A stretch of DNA of 64,000 bases from Sisyra terminalis. Lineage: Eukaryota; Arthropoda; Insecta; Neuroptera; Sisyridae. This document shows positions 41,213-55,679 of the stretch, in pieces. The notes under the pieces were generated by a model, which was not told where the DNA came from, made no database searches, and saw nothing but the letters and a program-made list of their open reading frames with translations. A program made the position numbers and the translations under genes. Each line of letters opens with the position of its first letter. Within the stretch, counting starts at the first letter, position 1. The stretch is taken from the NCBI GenBank assembly GCA_958496175.1, contig OY292277.1:868001-932000 (forward strand). Reading direction: 5' to 3'.

Positions 41213-44200
41213 GTAATATTTGCGGTTATTTTTGCGGATATCATTGCGGTTATTTTTGCGGATATTATTGCGGTTATTTTTGCGGATATCATTGCGGTTA
41301 TTTTGCTGTAATATTTGCGGTTAATTTTGCGGATATTATTGCGGTTATTTTTGCGGATATCATTGCGGTTATTTTGCGGTGATATTTGCGGTTATTTTTG
41401 CGGATATCATTGCGGTTATTTTGCGGTAATATTTGCGGTTATTTTTGCGGATATCATTGCGGTTATTTTTGCGGATATTATTGCGGTTATTTTTGCGGAT
41501 ATTATTGCGGTTATTTTGGCGGATATCATTGCGGTTATTTTGCTGTAACATTTGCGGTTATTTTTGCGGATATTATTGCGGTTATTTTTGCGGATATCAT
41601 TGCGGTTAATTTGCGGTAATGTGGCGGTTATTTTTGCGGATATTATTGCGGTAATTTTGCTGTAATATTTGCGGTTAATTTTGCGGATATCATTGCGGTT
41701 ATTTTTGCGGGTATTATTGCGGTTATTTTAGCGGATATCATTGCGGTTATTTTTGCAGATATCATTGCGGTTATTTTGCGGTGATATTTGCGATTATTTT
41801 TGCGGATATCATTGCGGTTATTTTGCGGTAATATTTGCGGTTATTTTTGCGGATATCAATGCGGTTATTTTTGCAGATATTATTGCGGTTATTTTTGCGG
41901 ATATTATTGCGGTTATTTATGCGGATATCATTGCGGATATTTTGCGGTAACATTTGCGGTTATTTTTGCGGATATTATTGCGGTTATTTTTGCGGATATC
42001 ATTGCGGTTATTTTGCGGAAATATTTGCGGTTATTTTTGCGGATATTATTGCGGTTATTTTGCGGATATTATTGCGGTTATTTTGCGGTAATATTTGCGG
42101 TTAGTTTTGCGGATATCATTGCGGTTATTTTTGCGGATATTATTGCGGTTATTTTTGCGGGTATTATTGCGGTTATATTTGCGGATATCACTGCGGTTAT
42201 TTTGCGGTAACATTTGCGGTTATTTTTGCGGATATTATTGCGGTTATTTTGGCGGATATCATTGCGGATATTTTGCTGTAATATTTGCGGTTATTTTTGC
42301 GGATATCATTGCGGTTGTTTTGCGGTGATATTTGCGGTTATTTTAGCGGATATCATTGCGGTTATTTTGCGGTGATATTTGCGGTTATTTTTGCGGATAT
42401 CATTGCGGTTATTTTGCGGTAATATTTGCGGTTATTTTTGCGGATATCATTGCGGTTATTTTTGCGGATATTATTGCGGTTATTTTTGCGGATATCATTG
42501 CGGTTATTTTGCTGTAATATTTGCGGTTAATTTTGCGGATATTATTGCGGTTATTTTTGCGGATATCATTGCGGTAATTTTTGCGGATATCATTGCGGTT
42601 ATTTTGCGGTGATATTTGCGGTTATTTTTGCGGATATCATTGCGGTTATTTTGCGGTAATATTTGCGGTTATTTTTGCGGATATCATTGCGGTTATTTTT
42701 GCGGATATTATTGCGGTTATTTTTGCAGATATTATTGCGGTTATTTTTGCGGATATCATTGCGGTTATTTTGCGGTAACATTTGCGGTTATTTTTGCGGA
42801 TATTATTGCGGTTATTTTGCGGATATTATTGCGGTTATTTTGCGGTAATATTTGCGGTTATTTTTGCGGATATCATTGCGGTTTTTTTGCGGTAATATTT
42901 GCGGTTATTTTTGCGGATATCATTGCGGTTATTTTTGCGGATATTATTGCGGTTATTTTTGCGGATATCATTGCGGTTATTTTGCTGTAATATTTGCGGT
43001 TAATTTTGCGGATATTATTGCGGTTATTTTTGCGGATATCATTGCGGTTATATTTGCGGATATCATTGCGGTTATTTTGCGGTAATATTTGCGGTTATTT
43101 TTGCGGATATCATTGCGGTTATTTTTGCGGATATTATTGCGGTTATTTTTGCGGAAATTATTGCGGTTATTTTTGCGGATATCATTGCGGTTATTTTGCG
43201 GTAACATTTGCGGTTATTTTTGCGGATATTATTGCGGTTATTTTTGCGGATATCATTGCGGTTATTTTGCTGTAATATTTGCGGTTAATTTTGCGGATAT
43301 TATTGCGGTTATTTTTGCGGATATCATTGCGGTTATTTTTGCGGATATCATTGCGGTTATTTTGCGGTGATATTTGCGGTTATTTTTGCGGATATCATTG
43401 CGGTTATTTTGCGGTAATATTTGCGGTTATTTTTGCGGATATCATTGCGGTTATTTTTGCGGATATTATTGCGGTTATTTTTGCGGATATCATTGCGGTT
43501 ATTTTGCTGTAATATTTGCGGTTAATTTTTCGGATATTATTGCGGTTATTTTTGCTGATATCATTGCGGTTATTTTTGCGGATATCATTGCGGTTATTTT
43601 GCGGTAATATTTGCGGTTATTTTTGCGGATATCATTGCGGTTATTTTTGCGGATATTATTGCGGTTAATTTTGCGGATATTATTGCGGTTATTTTTGCGG
43701 ATATCATTGCGGTTATTTTTGCGGATATCATTGCGGTTATTTTGCGGTAATATTTGCGGTTATTTTTGCGGATATTATTGCGGTTATTTTTGCGGATATC
43801 ATTGCGGTTATTATTGCGGATATTATTGCGGTTATTTCTGCGGATATTATTGCGGTTGTTTTGCGGTAACATTTGCGGTTATTTTTGCGGATATTATTGC
43901 GGTTATTTTTGCGGATATCATTGCGGTTATTTTGCGGTAACATTTGCGGTTATTTTTGCGGATATTATTGCGGTTATTTTTGCGGATATCATTGCGGTTA
44001 TTTTGCTGTAATATTTGCGGTTAATTTTGCGGATATTATTGCGGTTATTTTTGCGGATATCATTGCGGTTATATTTGCGGATATCATTGCGGTTATTTTG
44101 CGGTAATATTTGCGGTTATTTTTGCGGATATCATTGCGGTTATTTTTGCGGATATTATTGCGGTTATTTTTGCGGATATTATTGCGGTTATTTTTGCGGA

Positions 44201-44332
44201 TATCATTGCGGTTATTTTGCGGTAACATTTGCGGTTATTTTTGCGGATATTATTGCGGTTATTTCTGCGGATATTATTGCGGTTGTTTTGCGGTAACATT
44301 TGCGGTTATTTTTGCGGATATTATTGCGGTTA
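40970..44332. repeat. G1: 3,363-base higher-order repeat, copy 1
   Basis: This is the first of three successive copies. Landmarks at 41,173, 41,741 and 42,379 recur at 44,536, 45,104 and 45,742 (spacing 3,363). Characteristic variants are GGTAATGTGGCGG near 41,618, ATTGCGGTAATTTTGC near 41,649, GCGGAAATTATT near 43,153, TTAATTTTTCGG near 43,523, TTATTATTGCGG near 43,810 and TTTCTGCGGATATT near 43,836. The first about 240 bases overlap the end of F1. Confidence 0.88.
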
Positions 44333-47300
44333 TTTTTGCGGATATCATTGCGGTTATTTTGCGGTAACATTTGCGGTTATTTTTGCGGATATTATTGCGG
44401 TTATTTTGGCGGATATCATTGCGGTTATTTTGCTGTAATATTTGCGGTTATTTTTGCGGATATCATTGCGGTTGTTTTGCGGTGATATTTGCGGTTATTT
44501 TAGCGGATATCATTGCGGTTATTTTGCGGTGATATTTGCGGTTATTTTTGCGGATATCATTGCGGTTATTTTGCGGTAATATTTGCGGTTATTTTTGCGG
44601 ATATCATTGCGGTTATTTTTGCGGATATTATTGCGGTTATTTTTGCGGATATCATTGCGGTTATTTTGCTGTAATATTTGCGGTTAATTTTGCGGATATT
44701 ATTGCGGTTATTTTTGCGGATATCATTGCGGTTATTTTGCGGTGATATTTGCGGTTATTTTTGCGGATATCATTGCGGTTATTTTGCGGTAATATTTGCG
44801 GTTATTTTTGCGGATATCATTGCGGTTATTTTTGCGGATATTATTGCGGTTATTTTTGCGGATATTATTGCGGTTATTTTGGCGGATATCATTGCGGTTA
44901 TTTTGCTGTAACATTTGCGGTTATTTTTGCGGATATTATTGCGGTTATTTTTGCGGATATCATTGCGGTTAATTTGCGGTAATGTGGCGGTTATTTTTGC
45001 GGATATTATTGCGGTAATTTTGCTGTAATATTTGCGGTTAATTTTGCGGATATCATTGCGGTTATTTTTGCGGGTATTATTGCGGTTATTTTAGCGGATA
45101 TCATTGCGGTTATTTTTGCAGATATCATTGCGGTTATTTTGCGGTGATATTTGCGATTATTTTTGCGGATATCATTGCGGTTATTTTGCGGTAATATTTG
45201 CGGTTATTTTTGCGGATATCAATGCGGTTATTTTTGCAGATATTATTGCGGTTATTTTTGCGGATATTATTGCGGTTATTTATGCGGATATCATTGCGGA
45301 TATTTTGCGGTAACATTTGCGGTTATTTTTGCGGATATTATTGCGGTTATTTTTGCGGATATCATTGCGGTTATTTTGCGGAAATATTTGCGGTTATTTT
45401 TGCGGATATTATTGCGGTTATTTTGCGGATATTATTGCGGTTATTTTGCGGTAATATTTGCGGTTAGTTTTGCGGATATCATTGCGGTTATTTTTGCGGA
45501 TATTATTGCGGTTATTTTTGCGGGTATTATTGCGGTTATATTTGCGGATATCACTGCGGTTATTTTGCGGTAACATTTGCGGTTATTTTTGCGGATATTA
45601 TTGCGGTTATTTTGGCGGATATCATTGCGGATATTTTGCTGTAATATTTGCGGTTATTTTTGCGGATATCATTGCGGTTGTTTTGCGGTGATATTTGCGG
45701 TTATTTTAGCGGATATCATTGCGGTTATTTTGCGGTGATATTTGCGGTTATTTTTGCGGATATCATTGCGGTTATTTTGCGGTAATATTTGCGGTTATTT
45801 TTGCGGATATCATTGCGGTTATTTTTGCGGATATTATTGCGGTTATTTTTGCGGATATCATTGCGGTTATTTTGCTGTAATATTTGCGGTTAATTTTGCG
45901 GATATTATTGCGGTTATTTTTGCGGATATCATTGCGGTAATTTTTGCGGATATCATTGCGGTTATTTTGCGGTGATATTTGCGGTTATTTTTGCGGATAT
46001 CATTGCGGTTATTTTGCGGTAATATTTGCGGTTATTTTTGCGGATATCATTGCGGTTATTTTTGCGGATATTATTGCGGTTATTTTTGCGGATATCATTG
46101 CGGTTATTTTGCTGTAATATTTGCGGTTAATTTTGCGGATATTATTGCGGTTATTTTTGCGGATATCATTGCGGTAATTTTTGCGGATATCATTGCGGTT
46201 ATTTTGCGGTGATATTTGCGGTTATTTTTGCGGATATCATTGCGGTTATTTTGCGGTAATATTTGCGGTTATTTTTGCGGATATCATTGCGGTTATTTTT
46301 GCGGATATTATTGCGGTTATTTTTGCAGATATTATTGCGGTTATTTTTGCGGATATCATTGCGGTTATTTTGCGGTAACATTTGCGGTTATTTTTGCGGA
46401 TATTATTGCGGTTATTTTGCGGATATTATTGCGGTTATTTTGCGGTAATATTTGCGGTTATTTTTGCGGATATCATTGCGGTTTTTTTGCGGTAATATTT
46501 GCGGTTATTTTTGCGGATATCATTGCGGTTATTTTTGCGGATATTATTGCGGTTATTTTTGCGGATATCATTGCGGTTATTTTGCTGTAATATTTGCGGT
46601 TAATTTTGCGGATATTATTGCGGTTATTTTTGCGGATATCATTGCGGTTATATTTGCGGATATCATTGCGGTTATTTTGCGGTAATATTTGCGGTTATTT
46701 TTGCGGATATCATTGCGGTTATTTTTGCGGATATTATTGCGGTTATTTTTGCGGAAATTATTGCGGTTATTTTTGCGGATATCATTGCGGTTATTTTGCG
46801 GTAACATTTGCGGTTATTTTTGCGGATATTATTGCGGTTATTTTTGCGGATATCATTGCGGTTATTTTGCTGTAATATTTGCGGTTAATTTTGCGGATAT
46901 TATTGCGGTTATTTTTGCGGATATCATTGCGGTTATTTTTGCGGATATCATTGCGGTTATTTTGCGGTGATATTTGCGGTTATTTTTGCGGATATCATTG
47001 CGGTTATTTTGCGGTAATATTTGCGGTTATTTTTGCGGATATCATTGCGGTTATTTTTGCGGATATTATTGCGGTTATTTTTGCGGATATCATTGCGGTT
47101 ATTTTGCTGTAATATTTGCGGTTAATTTTTCGGATATTATTGCGGTTATTTTTGCTGATATCATTGCGGTTATTTTTGCGGATATCATTGCGGTTATTTT
47201 GCGGTAATATTTGCGGTTATTTTTGCGGATATCATTGCGGTTATTTTTGCGGATATTATTGCGGTTAATTTTGCGGATATTATTGCGGTTATTTTTGCGG

Positions 47301-47932
47301 ATATCATTGCGGTTATTTTTGCGGATATCATTGCGGTTATTTTGCGGTAATATTTGCGGTTATTTTTGCGGATATTATTGCGGTTATTTTTGCGGATATC
47401 ATTGCGGTTATTATTGCGGATATTATTGCGGTTATTTCTGCGGATATTATTGCGGTTGTTTTGCGGTAACATTTGCGGTTATTTTTGCGGATATTATTGC
47501 GGTTATTTTTGCGGATATCATTGCGGTTATTTTGCGGTAACATTTGCGGTTATTTTTGCGGATATTATTGCGGTTATTTTTGCGGATATCATTGCGGTTA
47601 TTTTGCTGTAATATTTGCGGTTAATTTTGCGGATATTATTGCGGTTATTTTTGCGGATATCATTGCGGTTATATTTGCGGATATCATTGCGGTTATTTTG
47701 CGGTAATATTTGCGGTTATTTTTGCGGATATCATTGCGGTTATTTTTGCGGATATTATTGCGGTTATTTTTGCGGATATTATTGCGGTTATTTTTGCGGA
47801 TATCATTGCGGTTATTTTGCGGTAACATTTGCGGTTATTTTTGCGGATATTATTGCGGTTATTTCTGCGGATATTATTGCGGTTGTTTTGCGGTAACATT
47901 TGCGGTTATTTTTGCGGATATTATTGCGGTTA
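44333..47932. repeat. G2: higher-order repeat, copy 2 (3,600 bases)
   Basis: This is the same as G1 except for an extra 237-base block at 45,742-46,215, which changes the spacing from 3,363 to 3,600 for everything downstream. All the characteristic G variants recur in place, for example GGTAATGTGGCGG near 44,981 and TTAATTTTTCGG near 47,123. Confidence 0.88.
45742..46215. repeat. 237-base tandem pair inside G2
   Basis: The block 45,742-45,978 is followed at once by an apparently identical block 45,979-46,215. G1 and G3 each have only one copy (42,379 and 49,342). The 237 bases are 95 + 142, so the expansion keeps the 24/23 register. Confidence 0.9.
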
Positions 47933-50900
47933 TTTTTGCGGATATCATTGCGGTTATTTTGCGGTAACATTTGCGGTTATTTTTGCGGATATTATTGCGG
48001 TTATTTTGGCGGATATCATTGCGGTTATTTTGCTGTAATATTTGCGGTTATTTTTGCGGATATCATTGCGGTTGTTTTGCGGTGATATTTGCGGTTATTT
48101 TAGCGGATATCATTGCGGTTATTTTGCGGTGATATTTGCGGTTATTTTTGCGGATATCATTGCGGTTATTTTGCGGTAATATTTGCGGTTATTTTTGCGG
48201 ATATCATTGCGGTTATTTTTGCGGATATTATTGCGGTTATTTTTGCGGATATCATTGCGGTTATTTTGCTGTAATATTTGCGGTTAATTTTGCGGATATT
48301 ATTGCGGTTATTTTTGCGGATATCATTGCGGTTATTTTGCGGTGATATTTGCGGTTATTTTTGCGGATATCATTGCGGTTATTTTGCGGTAATATTTGCG
48401 GTTATTTTTGCGGATATCATTGCGGTTATTTTTGCGGATATTATTGCGGTTATTTTTGCGGATATTATTGCGGTTATTTTGGCGGATATCATTGCGGTTA
48501 TTTTGCTGTAACATTTGCGGTTATTTTTGCGGATATTATTGCGGTTATTTTTGCGGATATCATTGCGGTTAATTTGCGGTAATGTGGCGGTTATTTTTGC
48601 GGATATTATTGCGGTAATTTTGCTGTAATATTTGCGGTTAATTTTGCGGATATCATTGCGGTTATTTTTGCGGGTATTATTGCGGTTATTTTAGCGGATA
48701 TCATTGCGGTTATTTTTGCAGATATCATTGCGGTTATTTTGCGGTGATATTTGCGATTATTTTTGCGGATATCATTGCGGTTATTTTGCGGTAATATTTG
48801 CGGTTATTTTTGCGGATATCAATGCGGTTATTTTTGCAGATATTATTGCGGTTATTTTTGCGGATATTATTGCGGTTATTTATGCGGATATCATTGCGGA
48901 TATTTTGCGGTAACATTTGCGGTTATTTTTGCGGATATTATTGCGGTTATTTTTGCGGATATCATTGCGGTTATTTTGCGGAAATATTTGCGGTTATTTT
49001 TGCGGATATTATTGCGGTTATTTTGCGGATATTATTGCGGTTATTTTGCGGTAATATTTGCGGTTAGTTTTGCGGATATCATTGCGGTTATTTTTGCGGA
49101 TATTATTGCGGTTATTTTTGCGGGTATTATTGCGGTTATATTTGCGGATATCACTGCGGTTATTTTGCGGTAACATTTGCGGTTATTTTTGCGGATATTA
49201 TTGCGGTTATTTTGGCGGATATCATTGCGGATATTTTGCTGTAATATTTGCGGTTATTTTTGCGGATATCATTGCGGTTGTTTTGCGGTGATATTTGCGG
49301 TTATTTTAGCGGATATCATTGCGGTTATTTTGCGGTGATATTTGCGGTTATTTTTGCGGATATCATTGCGGTTATTTTGCGGTAATATTTGCGGTTATTT
49401 TTGCGGATATCATTGCGGTTATTTTTGCGGATATTATTGCGGTTATTTTTGCGGATATCATTGCGGTTATTTTGCTGTAATATTTGCGGTTAATTTTGCG
49501 GATATTATTGCGGTTATTTTTGCGGATATCATTGCGGTAATTTTTGCGGATATCATTGCGGTTATTTTGCGGTGATATTTGCGGTTATTTTTGCGGATAT
49601 CATTGCGGTTATTTTGCGGTAATATTTGCGGTTATTTTTGCGGATATCATTGCGGTTATTTTTGCGGATATTATTGCGGTTATTTTTGCAGATATTATTG
49701 CGGTTATTTTTGCGGATATCATTGCGGTTATTTTGCGGTAACATTTGCGGTTATTTTTGCGGATATTATTGCGGTTATTTTGCGGATATTATTGCGGTTA
49801 TTTTGCGGTAATATTTGCGGTTATTTTTGCGGATATCATTGCGGTTTTTTTGCGGTAATATTTGCGGTTATTTTTGCGGATATCATTGCGGTTATTTTTG
49901 CGGATATTATTGCGGTTATTTTTGCGGATATCATTGCGGTTATTTTGCTGTAATATTTGCGGTTAATTTTGCGGATATTATTGCGGTTATTTTTGCGGAT
50001 ATCATTGCGGTTATATTTGCGGATATCATTGCGGTTATTTTGCGGTAATATTTGCGGTTATTTTTGCGGATATCATTGCGGTTATTTTTGCGGATATTAT
50101 TGCGGTTATTTTTGCGGAAATTATTGCGGTTATTTTTGCGGATATCATTGCGGTTATTTTGCGGTAACATTTGCGGTTATTTTTGCGGATATTATTGCGG
50201 TTATTTTTGCGGATATCATTGCGGTTATTTTGCTGTAATATTTGCGGTTAATTTTGCGGATATTATTGCGGTTATTTTTGCGGATATCATTGCGGTTATT
50301 TTTGCGGATATCATTGCGGTTATTTTGCGGTGATATTTGCGGTTATTTTTGCGGATATCATTGCGGTTATTTTGCGGTAATATTTGCGGTTATTTTTGCG
50401 GATATCATTGCGGTTATTTTTGCGGATATTATTGCGGTTATTTTTGCGGATATCATTGCGGTTATTTTGCTGTAATATTTGCGGTTAATTTTTCGGATAT
50501 TATTGCGGTTATTTTTGCTGATATCATTGCGGTTATTTTTGCGGATATCATTGCGGTTATTTTGCGGTAATATTTGCGGTTATTTTTGCGGATATCATTG
50601 CGGTTATTTTTGCGGATATTATTGCGGTTAATTTTGCGGATATTATTGCGGTTATTTTTGCGGATATCATTGCGGTTATTTTTGCGGATATCATTGCGGT
50701 TATTTTGCGGTAATATTTGCGGTTATTTTTGCGGATATTATTGCGGTTATTTTTGCGGATATCATTGCGGTTATTATTGCGGATATTATTGCGGTTATTT
50801 CTGCGGATATTATTGCGGTTGTTTTGCGGTAACATTTGCGGTTATTTTTGCGGATATTATTGCGGTTATTTTTGCGGATATCATTGCGGTTATTTTGCGG

Positions 50901-51295
50901 TAACATTTGCGGTTATTTTTGCGGATATTATTGCGGTTATTTTTGCGGATATCATTGCGGTTATTTTGCTGTAATATTTGCGGTTAATTTTGCGGATATT
51001 ATTGCGGTTATTTTTGCGGATATCATTGCGGTTATATTTGCGGATATCATTGCGGTTATTTTGCGGTAATATTTGCGGTTATTTTTGCGGATATCATTGC
51101 GGTTATTTTTGCGGATATTATTGCGGTTATTTTTGCGGATATTATTGCGGTTATTTTTGCGGATATCATTGCGGTTATTTTGCGGTAACATTTGCGGTTA
51201 TTTTTGCGGATATTATTGCGGTTATTTCTGCGGATATTATTGCGGTTGTTTTGCGGTAACATTTGCGGTTATTTTTGCGGATATTATTGCGGTTA
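47933..51295. repeat. G3: higher-order repeat, copy 3 (3,363 bases)
   Basis: This matches G2 at a spacing of 3,600 up to 49,575 and 3,363 after that, because the 237-base block is single here. G variants recur, for example GGTAATGTGGCGG near 48,581 and TTAATTTTTCGG near 50,486. The copy grades into the 427-base repeat that starts at about 50,836. Confidence 0.88.
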
Positions 51296-51689
51296 TTTTT
51301 GCGGATATCATTGCGGTTATTTTGCGGTAACATTTGCGGTTATTTTTGCGGATATTATTGCGGTTATTTTTGCGGATATCATTGCGGTTATTTTGCTGTA
51401 ATATTTGCGGTTAATTTTGCGGATATTATTGCGGTTATTTTTGCGGATATCATTGCGGTTATATTTGCGGATATCATTGCGGTTATTTTGCGGTAATATT
51501 TGCGGTTATTTTTGCGGATATCATTGCGGTTATTTTTGCGGATATTATTGCGGTTATTTTTGCGGATATTATTGCGGTTATTTTTGCGGATATCATTGCG
51601 GTTATTTTGCGGTAACATTTGCGGTTATTTTTGCGGATATTATTGCGGTTATTTTTGCGGATATCATTGCGGTTATTTTGCGGTAACAT
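50836..51689. repeat. 427-base tandem pair at the right end of the G array
   Basis: Landmarks at 50,836, 50,978 and 51,073 recur at 51,263, 51,405 and 51,500. The second member lacks the TTTCTGCGG and GTTGTTTTGCGG changes at its end, so the pair is not fully identical. Confidence 0.8.
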
Positions 51690-51880
51690 TTGCGGTTATT
51701 TTTGCGGATATTATTGCGGTTATTTTTGCGGATATCATTGCGGTTATTTTGCGGTAATGTTTGCGGTTATTTTTGCGGATATTATTGCGGTTATTTTGCT
51801 GTAATATTTGCGGTTAATTTTGCGGATATCATTGCGGTTATTTTTGCGGGTATTATTGCGGTTATTTTAGCGGATATCAT
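51690..51880. repeat. Link between the G array and F2
   Basis: A GGTAATGTT junction, GCTGTAATATT and GCGGGTATTATT lead into F2. The GCGGGTATT-containing block recurs 285 bases downstream, at about 52,030-52,150, inside F2. Confidence 0.7.
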
Positions 51881-53293
51881 TGCGGTTATTTTTGCGGATA
51901 TTATTGCGGTTATTTTTGCGGATATTATTGCGGTTATTTTTGCGGATATCATTGCGGTTATTTTGCGGTATTATTTGCGGTTATTTTTGCGGATATTATT
52001 GCGGTTATTTTTGCGGATATCATTGCGGTTATTTTGCGGTAATGTTTGCGGTTATTTTTGCGGATATTATTGCGGTTATTTTGCTGTAATATTTGCGGTT
52101 AATTTTGCGGATATCATTGCGGTTATTTTTGCGGGTATTATTGCGGTTATTTTAGCGGATATCATTGCGGTTATTTTTGCAGATATCATTGCGGTTATTT
52201 TGCGGTGATATTTGCGATTATTTTTGCGGATATCATTGCGGTTATTTTGCGGTAATATTTGCGGTTATTTTTGCGGATATCAATGCGGTTATTTTTGCGG
52301 ATATTATTGCGGTTATTTTTGCGGATATTATTGCGGTTATTTTTGCGGATATCATTGCGGTTATTTTGCGGTAACATTTGCGGTTATTTTTGCGGTTATT
52401 ATTGCGGTTATTTTTGCGGATATCATTGCGGTTATTTTGCGGTAATATTTGCGGTTATTTTTGCGGATATTATTGCGGTTATTTTGCTGTAATATTTGCG
52501 GTTAATTTTGCGGATATCATTGCGGTTATTTTGCCGGATATTATTGCGGTTATTTTGGCGGATATCATTGCGGTTATTTTGCGGTGATATTTGCGGTTAT
52601 TTTTGCGGATATCATTGCGGTTATTTTTGCGGATATTATTGCGGTTATTTTTGCGGATATTATTGCGGTTATTTTTGCGGATATCATTGCGGTTATTTTG
52701 CGGTAATATTTGCGGTTATTTTTGCGGATATCATTGCGGTTATTTTTGCAGATATTATTGCGGTTATTTTTGCGGATATTATTGCGGTTATTTAAGCGGA
52801 TATCATTGCGGATATTTTGCGGTAACATTTGCGGTTATTTTTGCGGATATTATTGCGGTTATTTTTGCGGATATCATTGCGGTTATTTTGCGGAAATATT
52901 TGCGGTTATTTTTGCGGATATTATTGCGGTTATTTTGCGGATATTATTGCGGTTATTTTGCGGTAATATTTGCGGTTAGTTTTGCGGATATCATTGCGGT
53001 TATTTTTGCGGATATTATTGCGGATATTTTTGCGGGTATTATTGCGGTTATTTTTGCGGATATCACTGCGGTTATTTTGCGGTAACATTTGCGGTTATTT
53101 TTGCGGATATTATTGCGGTTATTTTGGCGGATATCATTGCGGTTATTTTGCTGTAATATTTGCGGTTATTTTTGCGGATATCATTGCGGTTGTTTTGCGG
53201 TGATATTTGCGGTTATTTTAGCGGATATCATTGCGGTTATTTTGCGGTGATATTTGCGGTTATTTTTGCGGATATCATTGCGGTTATTTTGCG
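51881..53293. repeat. F2: second copy of the F segment
   Basis: This matches F1 at a constant spacing of 12,081, including TTTTGCCGGATATT near 52,531, TTATTTAAGCGG near 52,792 and GCGGTTAGTTTTGCGG near 52,975. Two substitutions near 51,970 change GGTAACATT to GGTATTATT. As with F1, a G-type segment follows. Confidence 0.8.
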
Positions 53294-53407
53294 GTGATAT
53301 TTGCGGTTATTTTTGCGGATATCATTGCGGTTATTTTGCGGTAATATTTGCGGTTATTTTTGCGGATATCAATGCGGTTATTTTCGCGGATATTATTGCG
53401 GTTATTT

Positions 53408-54470
53408 TTGCGGATATTATTGCGGTTATTTTTGCGGATATCATTGCGGTTATATTTGCGGATATCATTGCGGTTATTTTGCGGTAATATTTGCGGTTAT
53501 TTTTGCGGATATCATTGCGGTTATTTTTGCGGATATTATTGCGGTTATTTTTGCGGAAATTATTGCGGTTATTTTTGCGGATATCATTGCGGTTATTTTG
53601 CGGTAACATTTGCGGTTATTTTTGCGGATATTATTGCGGTTATTTTTGCGGATATCATTGCGGTTATTTTGCTGTAATATTTGCGGTTAATTTTGCGGAT
53701 ATTATTGCGGTTATTTTTGCGGATATCATTGCGGTTATTTTTGCGGATATCATTGCGGTTATTTTGCGGTGATATTTGCGGTTATTTTTGCGGATATCAT
53801 TGCGGTTATTTTGCGGTAATATTTGCGGTTATTTTTGCGGATATCATTGCGGTTATTTTTGCGGATATTATTGCGGTTATTTTTGCGGATATCATTGCGG
53901 TTATTTTGCTGTAATATTTGCGGTTAATTTTTCGGATATTATTGCGGTTATTTTTGCTGATATCATTGCGGTTATTTTTGCGGATATCATTGCGGTTATT
54001 TTGCGGTAATATTTGCGGTTATTTTTGCGGATATCATTGCGGTTATTTTTGCGGATATTATTGATGTTAATTTTGCGGATATTATTGCGGTTATTTTTGC
54101 GGATATCATTGCGGTTATTTTTGCGGATATCATTGCGGTTATTTTGCGGTAATATTTGCGGTTATTTTTGCGGATATTATTGCGGTTATTTTTGCGGATA
54201 TCATTGCGGTTATTATTGCGGATATTATTGCGGTTATTTCTGCGGATATTATTGCGGTTGTTTTGCGGTAACATTTGCGGTTATTTTTGCGGATATTATT
54301 GCGGTTATTTTTGCGGATATCATTGCGGTTATTTTGCGGTAGCATTTGCGGTTATTTTTGCGGATATTATTGCGGTTATTTTTGCGGATATCATTGCGGT
54401 TATTTTGCTGTAATATTTGCGGTTAATTTTGCGGATATTATTGCGGTTATTTTTGCGGATATCATTGCGG
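53408..54470. repeat. H: truncated fourth G copy
   Basis: This matches about 49,969-51,031 of G3 at a spacing of 3,439, with the G markers GCGGAAATTATT, TTAATTTTTCGG and TTTCTGCGG. Private changes are TTGATGTTAATT near 54,061 (G3 has TTGCGGTTAATT) and GGTAGCATT near 54,340 (G3 has GGTAACATT). It shows that the F-then-G order repeats. Confidence 0.82.
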
Positions 54471-55679
54471 TTATTTTGCGGTAACATTTGCGGTTATTTT
54501 TGCGGATATTATTGCGGTTATTTTTGCGGATATCATTGCGGTTATTTTGCTGTAATATTTGCGGTTAATTTTGCGGATATTATTGCGGTTATTTTTGCGG
54601 ATATCATTGCGGTTATTTTTGCGGATATCATTGCGGTTATTTTGCGGTGATATTTGCGGTTATTTTTGCGGATATTATTGCGGTTATTTCTGCGGATATT
54701 ATTGCGGTTGTTTTGCGGTAACATTTGCGGTTATTTTTGCGGATATTATTGCGGTTATTTTTGCGGATATCATTGCGGTTATTTTGCGGTAACATTTGCG
54801 GTTATTTTTGCGGATATTATTGCGGTTATTTTTGCGGATATCATTGCGGTTATTTTGCTGTAATATTTGCGGTTAATTTTGCGGATATTATTGCGGTTAT
54901 TTTTGCGGATATCATTGCGGTTATATTTGCGGATATCATTGCGGTTATTTTGCGGTAATATTTGCGGTTATTTTTGCGGATATCATTGCGGTTATTTTTG
55001 CGGATATTATTGCGGTTATTTTTGCGGATATTATTGCGGTTATTTTTGCGGATATCATTGCGGTTATTTTGCGGTAACATTTGCGGTTATTTTTGCGGAT
55101 ATTATTGCGGTTATTTTTGCGGATATCATTGCGGTTATTTTGCTGTAATATTTGCGGTTAATTTTGCGGTAATATTTGCGGTTATTTTTGCGGATATTAT
55201 TGCGGTTATTTTTGCGGATATCATTGCGGTTATTTTGCTGTAACATTTGCGGTTATTTTTGCGGATATTATTGCGGTTATTTTTGCGGATATCATTGCCG
55301 TTATTTTGCGGTAATATTTGCGGTTATTTTTGCGGATATTATTGCGGTTATTTTTGTGGATATCATTGCGGTTATTTTGCGGTAATATTTGCGGTTATTT
55401 TTGCGGATATCATTGCGGTTATTTTTGCGGATATTATTGCGGTTATTTTTGCGGATATTATTGCGGTTATTTTTGCGGATATCATTGCGGTTGTTTTGTG
55501 GTAACATTTGCGGTTATTTTTGCGGATATTATTGCGGTTATTTTTGCGGATATCATTGCGGTTTTTTGCGGTAATATTTGCGGTTATTTTTGCGGATATT
55601 ATTGCGGTTATTTTTGCGGATATCATTGCGGTTATTTTGCTGTAACATTTGCGGTTATTTTTGCGGATATTATTGCGGT
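54471..55679. repeat. Mixed 71/95-base blocks
   Basis: Bases about 54,654-55,075 resemble about 51,192-51,613 at a spacing of 3,462. Private changes include TTGCCGTTATTT near 55,296, TTTGTGGATATC near 55,354, TTTTGTGGTAAC near 55,496 and a shortened GCGGTTTTTTGCGGTAAT near 55,559. No gene is visible. Confidence 0.72.
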
